A stretch of DNA of 64,000 bases, taken from positions 1 through 64,000 of the forward strand of contig WOUQ01000001.1 of the NCBI GenBank assembly GCA_009772925.1, read 5' to 3'. Below the pieces are notes generated by a model, which saw only the letters and a list, made by a program, of their open reading frames with translations, made no database searches and was not told where the DNA came from. Shown here piece after piece: positions 9,601-15,212 of the stretch. Position 1 is the stretch's first letter; each line of letters begins with the position of its first letter. The stretch comes from a bacterium. GTDB taxonomy: Bacteria; Pseudomonadota; Gammaproteobacteria; Burkholderiales; Thiobacillaceae. Position numbers and translations under genes: made by a program.

Positions 9601-10073
9601 CCGAGGAAGCCAGTGACGGGGTTGTTGGCGTCCTGCCGGTGCAGCAGATAAAGCTTGGCGTGCAGCGGGTGACGCAGATGGACCTTGACGACCAGTTTCT
9701 TGGTCCGAATCTGTTCGGCCAGTTGGCGCAGTGCGGCCTCGTCGTCATTGGTGGGAACGCCGAAAGTCAGTTGCTGACGAAACTCCTCGGCAATTCTGCG
9801 CTTTTCGCGCATGGCGGTCTGATTGTCGAGCGTGTCCTCTTCGTGCGAACGCAACGCACGGCGCAACTCATCGGTTGGCGTGACGTGCATGCCAACGAGT
9901 AGGCGACAGCATTGACCGTCGCCGCCAGCCCAGCGATCAACATGCTCGGCGAGGTGCCGCCAGCCACGCAGGTTGAAGTAACCAACGCAGAAATCGGCAC
10001 GCTCGGCAACATCAAGCGTCTCCCGAAGCGCCGGCAGCAGCGATTTTTGGATGTTGTCAAAGATTCTCGGCAT
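6687..10073 (-). CDS. SNF2-family helicase with N-terminal phospholipase-D-like nuclease domain
   Basis: An 1128-residue protein. The N-terminal PLD-like domain carries HAKLYLLH (about 136) followed by GFLGSSNLTLAG, the HxK...SSN pattern of PLD nucleases. A SNF2 superfamily 2 motor follows: GDVVGLGKSMMA (Walker A, about 278), DESHN (motif II, about 349), LLSATP (motif III), then LIATDVLSEGQNLQ and RAGRVDRIGQ (motifs V and VI, near 820). This architecture occurs in helicases paired with DNA methyltransferases in phage-defence loci. It is the first gene of the minus-strand cluster and is 22 bases from the methyltransferase start. The start MPRIFDNIQ follows a GAGGTAGGGA ribosome-binding site. 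By domain content it should translocate on DNA and cut or remodel it. Confidence 0.9.
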   Translation of the reverse strand: MPRIFDNIQKSLLPALRETLDVAERADFCVGYFNLRGWRHLAEHVDRWAGGDGQCCRLLVGMHVTPTDELRRALRSHEEDTLDNQTAMREKRRIAEEFRQQLTFGVPTNDDEAALRQLAEQIRTKKLVVKVHLRHPLHAKLYLLHRQDANNPVTGFLGSSNLTLAGLAKQGELNVDVLEHDACNKLVDWFEDRWQDRWCIDISKELADIIDESWAGERLVPPYHVYLKMAYHLAQEARSGLSEFRIPAVFGNTLFDFQIAAVKIAAHHLNKRGGVLIGDVVGLGKSMMATALAKVFEDDYHTETLIICPKNLVSMWEDYAHRYRLHAKVLPLSKVLTELPEKTRRYRLVLIDESHNLRNKEGKRWKVIREYIERNDSLTVLLSATPYNKTYLDLSAQLALFLNEDADIGIRPEKLLTELGGEHEFIRRHQCGVRSLAAFEKSEIPDDWRDLMRLYMVRRTRGFIMQHYTREDERGKYLLFSDGRKSYFPKRIPKNLSFKIDDANPSDPYARFYSDPVVNAVNELILPRYGLGNYVAPKPKTPPTPHQAKIIEGLSRAGTRLMGFCRTNLFKRLESAGPAFILSIERHILRNFIVLHAIENGLDIPLGTQGAELLDTRHYDEDPDGLLAGNGDDGGDEDVADPTATNGLRTEADYRARAAKAYEAYSGALKSRFKWLPGSLFIKALAKDLLADAQSLLQLLKLCGDWQADADTKLAALIELINQSYPKEKLLVFTQFADTARYLNAQLLARGIKQVEEATGQSADPTSLAWRFSPESNGKREQIKKTDELRVLIATDVLSEGQNLQDAHIIVNYDLPWAIIRLIQRAGRVDRIGQQSDTILCYSFVPADGVERLINLRARVKQRLIQNAEVVGSDESFFDDDTDEELIRDLYTEKNGILDDDGDTEVDLASYAYQIWKNATDADPSLAAKIEAMPNVVYATKAHEHNPASPRGVLVYMRTAQGNDALAWMDEAGKPVTQSQLTILKAAACAADTPAQPRTEHHHALTQQGLAHIVEEEKSFGGALGRPSGARFKAFERLKRFREGLGDKRDLFITDEYVRRIDRVMEEIYRYPLYQSATDSLNRQLKAGIGDHQLLDLIFSLREDGRLCVIEDQDKQKEPKLICSMGLA

Positions 10074-10119
10074 GTGGTCTCCCTACCTCTTCACGCGTCT
10101 TTTTCTGGCTAGGTACGAC

Positions 10120-10147
10120 AATTTACTGGAACGTCCAGCACAATCAA
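10120..10147 (-). promoter_or_regulatory. Possible promoter of the helicase-methylase operon with a palindrome in its spacer
   Basis: Read on the minus strand, TTGATT (10142-10147) and TAAATT (10120-10125) are separated by 16 bases. The spacer contains the palindrome CTGGA-CGT-TCCAG (10126-10138 on the plus strand). The arrangement fits a repressible promoter about 50 bases upstream of the helicase start. It is based on consensus matching only. Confidence 0.35.
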
Positions 10148-10375
10148 AAATATGTGGGGCTCACCCGATCTGAATGGTGGTAAGGGAGCGGACGTTCAAG
10201 CCGGGCTCCTGCCAACGTCAGCTAACTGGAGAGGCCCCGACGGGCAAGTCAGAAGCTGGAGCAGCCGTTCACGGAATCAGGACCGCGGTCATTCGAACGG
10301 CTGCAAGGCTTTGAAAGCTGCCCGATGGGCTATGCCTTCAAATCGGCCGGAACGGTCGCTCATACGCTAAAAGCG
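10148..10375. other. Intergenic stretch without recognised content
   Basis: Between the helicase promoter region and the hsdR relic I see no convincing coding sequence, repeat or RNA. Short open frames on the plus strand give low-similarity, arginine-rich translations typical of shadow frames. It is probably scar sequence left by loss of a restriction locus. Confidence 0.5.
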
Positions 10376-10655
10376 CCGTGTCCGTATCCCCTGCGCTACT
10401 ACCAGCAGGATGCTATCCGCGCGTCAGAACAGCCGATAGCCGCCGGCCGCCGCGAGATGCTGCTGGCCATGGCCACCGGCACCGGCAAAACCAGGACCTG
10501 CATCGCGTTGATCTATCGGCTGCTGAAGGCGCAGCGCTTCCGCCGCATCCTGTTCCTGGTGGACTGCTCAGCCCTGGGCGAACGGGTGCCAATGCCTTCA
10601 AAGACAACTGCTGCAAACCCTGGAAGCATTCAACGAAGCGCTCTGGGCAGCTTGA
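10376..10655 (+). pseudogene. hsdR: Relic of a type I restriction subunit gene (hsdR) with large internal deletion
   Basis: Bases from about 10376 encode YPLRYYQQDAIRA, REMLLAMATGTGKTRT and RRILFLVDCSALGE, the region up to and just past the Walker A motif of HsdR-type motor subunits. A frameshift near 10585 then exposes ANAFKD in the next frame, the normal continuation. At 10608-10655 a third frame reads LLQTLEAFNEALWAA followed by TGA, which looks like the C-terminal tail of the same protein. Most of the gene has therefore been removed and the ends joined with frame changes. The start, if kept, lies upstream of the recognisable part. No activity is expected. Confidence 0.7.
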
Positions 10656-10672
10656 ACGAGTCGGCATCACAA

Positions 10673-10694
10673 GGTATAAACCACGGTATATACC
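10673..10694. promoter_or_regulatory. Tandem palindromic operators before vapB
   Basis: GGTATAAACC (10673-10682) and the perfect palindrome GGTATATACC (10685-10694) start 12 bases apart, about one helical turn. They lie 34-55 bases before the vapB start and contain TATA-rich -10-like sequence. This is the usual place for autorepression by a VapB-VapC complex; binding is inferred. Confidence 0.5.
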
Positions 10695-10727
10695 AGCAGC
10701 AAAGTATCGGAAACAAAGGAGCCCCTC

Positions 10728-10985
10728 ATGCAAACCGCCAAACTCTTCAAAAATGGCCGCAGCCAAGCCGTGCGCCTGCCGGCGGAGTTCCGCTTCGAGG
10801 GCGATGAAGTCGTGATCCGGCGCGACCCGCTCACCGGCGACGTCATCCTCAGTCAGCGCAACCGCAAATTCTCCGAGTGGTTGAAGCTGCGCGATGCACT
10901 GCTCGCCGACATCCCCGAAGAAGAACTTTCAGCCCTGGACAACCTGCGTGATCCCGGCCCGCCCGTCGAAAGGGATTGGCCGTGA
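10728..10985 (+). CDS. vapB: VapB-type antitoxin
   Basis: An 85-residue antitoxin with an N-terminal swapped-hairpin AbrB/MazE-like DNA-binding domain ([20 protein letters not shown]...DEVVIRR, about 4-33) and an acidic C-terminal toxin-binding tail. An AAAGGAG ribosome-binding site precedes the ATG. Its stop codon overlaps the vapC ATG (TGATG), so the pair is translationally coupled. The tandem palindromes upstream suggest autoregulation. The pair lies between hsdR and possible hsdM relics, a position also occupied by such modules inside intact type I restriction operons. Confidence 0.92.
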   Translation: MQTAKLFKNGRSQAVRLPAEFRFEGDEVVIRRDPLTGDVILSQRNRKFSEWLKLRDALLADIPEEELSALDNLRDPGPPVERDWP

Positions 10986-11401
10986 TGGGCGATCTGATGC
11001 TGGACACCAACGCGGTGTCCGCGCTCGCCAAAGGCCGGGCGGAAACGCTGGTGGCGCTGCTTGAAGAGCGGAGGTATTGCGTGTCGGGCATCACCGAGGC
11101 AGAACTGCGCTTCGGCCTGGCGCGCAGGCAGGTCAATGCAGACCTGCGCCGCATCGTCGAAAGCTTCCTGCGCACGACGGACATCCGGCCATGGAACTCC
11201 GTTTGCGCGGAACGTTACGCCAACCTGCGCAGCGAACTGGAAATCCGCGGCAAACCGCTGGCCCCCATGGACCTGCTGATCGCCGCCCACGCCCTGGCGG
11301 AAGATTGCACCCTGATCAGCGCCGACCTCGCCTTCAGTCAAGTACCCGGCCTGCGCGTGCTGGACTGGTCCGCCCCGCTCAACCCGCCCGCCAAACCATG
11401 A
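10985..11401 (+). CDS. vapC: VapC-type PIN-domain ribonuclease toxin
   Basis: A 138-residue PIN-domain toxin. The acidic residues expected of the active site are visible: MLDTNAVSALAKG near the start, ITEAELRFG (about 35-40), PMDLLIAAHAL (about 95) and TLISADLAF. I chose the ATG at 10985, which overlaps the vapB stop, over TTG or GTG codons a few bases upstream. Family members cleave tRNA or rRNA when not bound by VapB. The stop codon overlaps the ATG of a short downstream frame (11398), suggesting that a further gene of the old operon began there. Confidence 0.92.
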   Translation: MGDLMLDTNAVSALAKGRAETLVALLEERRYCVSGITEAELRFGLARRQVNADLRRIVESFLRTTDIRPWNSVCAERYANLRSELEIRGKPLAPMDLLIAAHALAEDCTLISADLAFSQVPGLRVLDWSAPLNPPAKP

Positions 11402-11499
11402 CCACCCACGACTTCGTCGACAATCCAATTGAAGGCGGAACCTCACGCCTCACGCCACGGATGACCGCAGCAGCGGCATTGCGGCCATCGAAAACGTAA
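11398..11499 (+). pseudogene. Possible stub of hsdM (type I methyltransferase) start
   Basis: An ATG at 11398 overlaps the vapC stop (ATGA) and opens with MTTHDFVD, which resembles the first residues of many HsdM proteins. The frame then diverges and ends after 33 codons. With the hsdR relic upstream this suggests an hsdR-vapBC-hsdM layout that has been deleted. The match is only a few residues, so confidence is low. Confidence 0.3.
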
Positions 11500-11580
11500 A
11501 GCGCAACAGCGCCCCCAATTTTCGAGGCGGGCGCACCGAGGTCCGCTCGACGCTGTAATCCCACACCGCATTCCGGACAC

Positions 11581-11604
11581 AAAAAAGCCCGCCAGGGGCG
11601 GGCT
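11581..11604 (-). terminator. Rho-independent terminator of the SCP2-like gene
   Basis: Read on the minus strand, AGCCCGCC and GGCGGGCT form a perfect 8-bp stem with a 3-base loop, followed by six T residues. It lies 20 bases after the stop of the minus-strand gene at 11624. Confidence 0.85.
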
Positions 11605-11623
11605 CTTCGTCACAGGGAAAGCC

Positions 11624-12124
11624 TTATTTCGCAGGGCAGGCGGCTTCGCCGGGCACCTTGCTGGCCAGGGTCATGAAGGCCTTGAACGGGCCCATGACGC
11701 TCATCGCCTCCAGCTTGGGGCCGTCGAACTTCAGGTTGCCGAACATCATGGCGGTGGCCGGGTTCATGTCCGATTTCCAGTCCTTGGTGGTGGCGTGCAT
11801 CTGGTAGTCGACGTCGTAGTCCAGCTTGGCGTTGGCCACCGGACCGGCGCTGGCGCACAGCGCCTTGCCGCCCTGCGACACGATCTTCATTTCCACCTTG
11901 CTGTCCACGCCGCAGTCGGTGCGGAACATGTGGATGATCTTGTAGCCGCGGCCCTTGTCGTTCTTGATCCATTTGGCGCCCAGTTCGTTGGATAGCTGCG
12001 GGCTGGCGTTCCAGCCCTGGCAGGCCTGGGTGGCCCACTCGGCGGACATGTAGGGGGTGGAGGCATGGGCGCCGGCGGCGAACAGGGTGGCGGCCAGGGT
12101 GGACAGGATCACGTTCGGTTTCAT
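11624..12124 (-). CDS. Exported SCP2-like (sterol carrier fold) protein
   Basis: A 166-residue protein with a cleavable signal peptide (MKPNVILSTLAATLFAAGAHAS). The mature part has two Cys pairs, a YDVDYQMHATTKDW segment and a C-terminal LKFDGPKLEAMSVMGPFKAFM stretch that looks like the SCP2 lipid-binding fold. I take the ATG at 12124, with GAGGAAA 6 bases upstream, over a TTG one codon earlier. It is transcribed alone and ends at a strong terminator. A periplasmic lipid-binding role is inferred from the fold resemblance only. Confidence 0.6.
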   Translation of the reverse strand: MKPNVILSTLAATLFAAGAHASTPYMSAEWATQACQGWNASPQLSNELGAKWIKNDKGRGYKIIHMFRTDCGVDSKVEMKIVSQGGKALCASAGPVANAKLDYDVDYQMHATTKDWKSDMNPATAMMFGNLKFDGPKLEAMSVMGPFKAFMTLASKVPGEAACPAK

Positions 12125-12272
12125 CAAGGTTTCCTCGGGTTGGGGGCAATCGGCGGCGCAAAGTAGCGAGCGAGCCGCCGGGCTGTCAATGCAACCCTGT
12201 TAATCACGGGGCTGAAAAGTTTTATGGGCGGGTCGCGCGGGTTGCCCGCCCCGATCGCTGTCGGCCGATCCA

Positions 12273-12350
12273 GGCAGCCGGCTGCCAAAGTGGCAGAGTC
12301 GATCAACGGTTTTACGGGGCTCCCCGCGAGGGCGCCTGTCAACTTGGCAG
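12273..12350. promoter_or_regulatory. Two palindromic enhancer-like sites upstream of a sigma-54 promoter
   Basis: CTGCCA-AAG-TGGCAG (12282-12296) and CTGTCA-ACT-TGGCAG (12336-12350) are two copies of one inverted repeat, 54 bases apart. The first also overlaps a perfect 14-bp palindrome, GGCAGCCGGCTGCC (12273-12286). They lie roughly 75-150 bases upstream of the -24/-12 promoter, the position expected for binding sites of a sigma-54 activator. An A/T-rich stretch (about 12375-12420) between them and the promoter could be an IHF bend. Confidence 0.55.
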
Positions 12351-12424
12351 AGATGCCCCCGGTCGGGTCCATCGGGCAAAACAAAACATTCAATAAAACA
12401 TAGAGTTACAAAACTATTTTCGGT

Positions 12425-12440
12425 TGGCACAGGCCTTGCT
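12425..12440 (+). promoter_or_regulatory. Sigma-54 (RpoN) promoter
   Basis: TGGCAC-AGGCC-TTGCT is an exact match to the TGGCAC-N5-TTGCW consensus, with GG and GC elements separated by 10 bases. It points toward the plus-strand cluster that begins at 12510 and would give a leader of about 60 bases. Confidence 0.75.
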
Positions 12441-12509
12441 GAAGGACTTGCATGCGTGCCGTGGCGATTCACCGGTGCGTGTCTCGACGGCGAACCTTCA
12501 GGAGGCAGC

Positions 12510-12860
12510 ATGTTCCACGACCCGACCCGCAAAGCCCGGTTCACCCTGGTTGTCCTGCTTGCCTCGCTTGCCGCGTTTTCGCCGGTCAGTTCGGTGGCCG
12601 AGGATTTCGTCGCCGGCGTGGAACCGTCCAAGCGCCCCGCGGGCGCCCCCGTGCAGACCGCCACCGTTCAGGACGCGGCCTGGTATCGCCAGGCCCTTAC
12701 CGGCGTCTCCCGACCCTACCCCGCCAGCCTGCGTTTTCTGGAAAACCAGGGCGCTTGGCACACCCCCTTCAATCGGCCGGGCATGACCGGCCCCTATGAC
12801 ATCCGCAATTGGCACGGCTCCGCTTCATCAGGCGCTGGCCGGTCCGTCCCAGGACGGTAA
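12510..12860 (+). CDS. Small exported protein of unknown function
   Basis: A 116-residue protein starting at the ATG at 12510 behind a GGAGG site. Residues 1-30 form a signal peptide (RKARFTLVVLLASLAAF...SSVAED). The mature part has no Cys and ends in a region rich in Pro, Trp and Gly (YPASLRFLENQGAWHTPF, then GPYDIRNWHGS). I do not recognise the family. It is the first gene after the sigma-54 promoter and is followed by two tandem terminator-like hairpins. It may therefore be an abundant separate transcript, with partial read-through into the repeat protein. Confidence 0.65.
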   Translation: MFHDPTRKARFTLVVLLASLAAFSPVSSVAEDFVAGVEPSKRPAGAPVQTATVQDAAWYRQALTGVSRPYPASLRFLENQGAWHTPFNRPGMTGPYDIRNWHGSASSGAGRSVPGR

Positions 12861-12864
12861 ATCG

Positions 12865-12912
12865 AACGCTCTCGCGAGCGTTTTTCCATGCCGGTCAGAA
12901 ACCGGCTTTTTT
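12865..12912 (+). terminator. Two tandem terminator-like hairpins
   Basis: AACGCTC-TCGC-GAGCGTT followed by TTT (12865-12885) and GCCGG-TCAGAAA-CCGGC followed by TTTTTT (12890-12912) lie between the small exported protein and the Met-rich repeat protein. Together they should attenuate transcription before 12931, unless the second gene has its own promoter. Confidence 0.75.
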
Positions 12913-12930
12913 GTTCTCAAGGAGAAGACG

Positions 12931-14127
12931 ATGACTCGAATGCGAGTGTTGAAACTGATTGCCGCGATGGTCGCCGTGACCGCGGTGGGTGCCGTCCACG
13001 CACAAACCGGCATGTCCGGCATGGGCGGGATGTCCGGCATGAGTGGTATGGGTGGCATGTCCGGGATGTCCGGTATGGGCGGGATGTCCGGCATGAGCGG
13101 CATGTCGGGCATGAGCGGCATGTCCGGTATGAGTGGCTATTTCCGGATTTCCCCGACCGGTGAAATCTTCTTCTACCCCATGCAACAAGGCATGTCTGGA
13201 ATGTCCGGCATGGGTGGCATGAGCGGCATGTCCGGAATGGGTGGTATGTCCGGGATGTCCGGCATGGGCGGGATGTCCGGCATGGGCGGCATGTCTGGCA
13301 TGAGTGGCCAGCAAGGCATGGGCGGTATGTCCGGAATGGGTGGCATGTCCGGCATGTCCGGCCAGCAAGGCATGGGCGGGATGTCCGGCATGTCTGGCAT
13401 GGGCGGAATGTCCGGGATGTCCGGCATGGGTGGTATGTCCGGCATGAGCGGCATGGCTGGCACCTGGAATCCGGTGACCACGCCCTATGGGCTGATGTGG
13501 TTCTACTCCCCGCCCACGGGTATGTCCGGCATGAGCGGCATGAGCGGCATGGGTGGCATGTCCGGGATGTCCGGCATGGGTGGCATGTCCGGCATGTCCG
13601 GTATGTCCGGTATGTCCGGTATGTCCGGCATGGGCGGGATGTCCGGCATGTCCGGCCAGCAAGGCATGGGCGGGATGTCCGGCATGTCCGGCATGGGTGG
13701 CATGTCCGGGATGTCCGGCCAGCAAGGCATGGGCGGCATGTCCGGGATGAGCGGCATGGGCGGCATGTCCGGCATGTCGGGCATGAGCGGCATGTCCGGC
13801 TACTTCCGCATTTCCCCTACCGGTGAAATCTTCTTCTACCCGATGCAACAAGGCATGAGCGGCATGTCCGGCATGGGCGGCATGTCTGGCATGTCCGGCA
13901 TGGGTGGCATGTCCGGGATGAGCGGCATGGGTGGCATGTCCGGCATGTCCGGCCAGCAAGGCATGGGCGGCATGTCCGGCATGTCCGGCCAGCAAGGCAT
14001 GGGCGGCATGTCCGGCATGTCTGGCATGAGCGGGATGTCCGGCATGTCCGGCCAGCAAGGCATGGGTGGTATGTCGGGCATGTCTGGCATGGGCGGCATG
14101 TCCGGCTGGACGCCTCCGGCCAAGTAA
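12931..14127 (+). CDS. Exported Met-Gly-Ser repeat protein with three aromatic modules
   Basis: A 398-residue protein starting at the ATG at 12931 behind AAGGAG. Residues 1-25 form a signal peptide ending in VHAQ. Nearly all the rest is tandem MSG and MGG triplets (MSGMGG units), with Met at about every third residue and occasional QQG breaks. Three non-repetitive modules interrupt it: YFRISPTGEIFFYPMQQ at about 13135-13185, TWNPVTTPYGLMWFYSPPT at about 13462-13518, and YFRISPTGEIFFYPMQQ again at about 13798-13848. The C terminus is GWTPPAK. There is no Cys or His in the repeat. Met-rich MxxM arrays in other proteins bind Cu(I) or Ag(I), and Gly-rich repeats can form adhesive or filamentous structures; neither role is shown here. 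It lies just before a respiratory molybdoenzyme cluster. Confidence 0.8.
   Translation: MTRMRVLKLIAAMVAVTAVGAVHAQTGMSGMGGMSGMSGMGGMSGMSGMGGMSGMSGMSGMSGMSGMSGYFRISPTGEIFFYPMQQGMSGMSGMGGMSGMSGMGGMSGMSGMGGMSGMGGMSGMSGQQGMGGMSGMGGMSGMSGQQGMGGMSGMSGMGGMSGMSGMGGMSGMSGMAGTWNPVTTPYGLMWFYSPPTGMSGMSGMSGMGGMSGMSGMGGMSGMSGMSGMSGMSGMGGMSGMSGQQGMGGMSGMSGMGGMSGMSGQQGMGGMSGMSGMGGMSGMSGMSGMSGYFRISPTGEIFFYPMQQGMSGMSGMGGMSGMSGMGGMSGMSGMGGMSGMSGQQGMGGMSGMSGQQGMGGMSGMSGMSGMSGMSGQQGMGGMSGMSGMGGMSGWTPPAK
13009..14106 (+). repeat. Tandem DNA repeat encoding Met-Ser-Gly/Met-Gly-Gly units
   Basis: About 1.1 kb of degenerate 9- and 18-base units (ATGTCCGGC, ATGGGCGGC and variants) is interrupted by the three aromatic modules. 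Silent differences between units (TCC/TCT/TCG/AGC/AGT for Ser) show that the amino-acid pattern is kept while the DNA drifts. That argues for selection on the protein rather than very recent slippage. Confidence 0.9.
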
Positions 14128-14161
14128 GTCGCCGTGCGCGCCGCTTTCGCGGTGCGCCGAC
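14127..14161. terminator. Imperfect GC-rich stem-loop after the repeat protein gene
   Basis: Starting at the stop codon of the repeat-protein gene, GTCGCCGTGCGCGCCGC pairs imperfectly with GCGGTGCGCCGAC around a TTTC loop. There is no T tract, so it may act as an mRNA-stabilising or pausing hairpin rather than a full terminator. Confidence 0.35.
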
Positions 14162-14234
14162 TTCTCGGGGTGGCGGGCGCGTCCCGTCACCCCCCTCCCA
14201 AGTCATTGCGGCCGATCAGGCCAAGGAGAGGACG

Positions 14235-15212
14235 ATGTCGCACTATTTCGAGACCGATCATGACAAGCACGAGTTTGCCGGCAGACTCATCGTATCGGTG
14301 GGGCTGGGTTTGGCACTCATGCTCCTGGCCGTTCTGGTCTTTGCCGCCGAGTCACCCACGAATTACGCCGCCGCGCGCTGGTATCCGCTGCATTTCAAGC
14401 CGGCCATCGAGCGGGCGGATGACAAGGAATGCCTGGTCTGCCATGCCGAGGTGCTGAAACCCAGCGTGCGCGCCCAGTCGCCGGCCGGGGTCCGCGCCGA
14501 CCAGAGCCTGGCCTGGTACCAGACCCTGGAGATCTATAGCGGCGCTCAGGACACCTTCCACCGTCGCCATCTGCTTGGTGAGATGGCCAAGCGCTACATG
14601 AATCTGCGCTGCAATACCTGTCATCAGGGCCACGACCCGCGCGACGAGGCGCCGGGCACTTCGGTCACCGCCCAGGCGACCGGCTACACCCTGCGCAAAC
14701 AGGTCGATCCGAAAACCTGCCTGATGTGCCATGGCCAGTTCAATGCCGAGGTCATGGGCCTGCCCGGACCCTGGGCGGAGCATGGCGAAACCTTCGGCAA
14801 CAACTGCCTGACCTGCCACGAAGGTATCCGCACCACCCGACACAACGTCAATTTCCTGAAACCCCGCGCCATCGAGGAGGCGGGGCGCGAGTCCTCCGAA
14901 CACTGTTATGGCTGTCACGGGGGACGCGCCTGGTATCGCATTCCCTTCCCGTATCCGCGCCATGCCTGGGAAGGCATGGACAAGGATATCCCGGATTGGG
15001 CGAAGCATCGGCCCACGCAATCGGAGCCGCGCTTCCGCCTGGAGGCGTGGACCTCCACGCCCGCCGCGCCGGCGACTGTGAACCCGTCGCCCGCCGCCAA
15101 AACCAGCGGCGCGACCCCAGCCCAGCCACGCGCGATGGCCGCCGGCAAGGCGCCCGCAAGCCCTGAACTGCGCATGAACGTGAAAGGGAAGAACCATGTC
15201 CGCCCGCTTTGA
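14235..15212 (+). CDS. Membrane-anchored pentahaem c-type cytochrome
   Basis: A 325-residue protein with one N-terminal membrane helix (about 17-38, LIVSVGLGLALMLLAVLVF) and five CxxCH haem-binding motifs: CLVCH (66-70), CNTCH (about 126), CLMCH (about 162), CLTCH (about 191) and CYGCH (about 224). The topology resembles NapC/NirT-like quinol-linked or electron-transfer cytochromes. It has a Pro/Ala-rich C-terminal tail. AAGGAG precedes the ATG, and the 3' end overlaps the molybdoenzyme gene by 17 bases. It probably carries electrons between the membrane quinone pool and the periplasmic molybdoenzyme, taking the place of the usual DmsC-type anchor, which is absent. Confidence 0.85.
   Translation: MSHYFETDHDKHEFAGRLIVSVGLGLALMLLAVLVFAAESPTNYAAARWYPLHFKPAIERADDKECLVCHAEVLKPSVRAQSPAGVRADQSLAWYQTLEIYSGAQDTFHRRHLLGEMAKRYMNLRCNTCHQGHDPRDEAPGTSVTAQATGYTLRKQVDPKTCLMCHGQFNAEVMGLPGPWAEHGETFGNNCLTCHEGIRTTRHNVNFLKPRAIEEAGRESSEHCYGCHGGRAWYRIPFPYPRHAWEGMDKDIPDWAKHRPTQSEPRFRLEAWTSTPAAPATVNPSPAAKTSGATPAQPRAMAAGKAPASPELRMNVKGKNHVRPL

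Noticed and set aside
12895-14190. Long open frame on the minus strand opposite the Met-rich gene, rich in His and Ala
   Set aside because: It is the complement of the MSG/MGG repeats, has no ribosome-binding site, and the codon drift pattern fits selection on the plus strand only.
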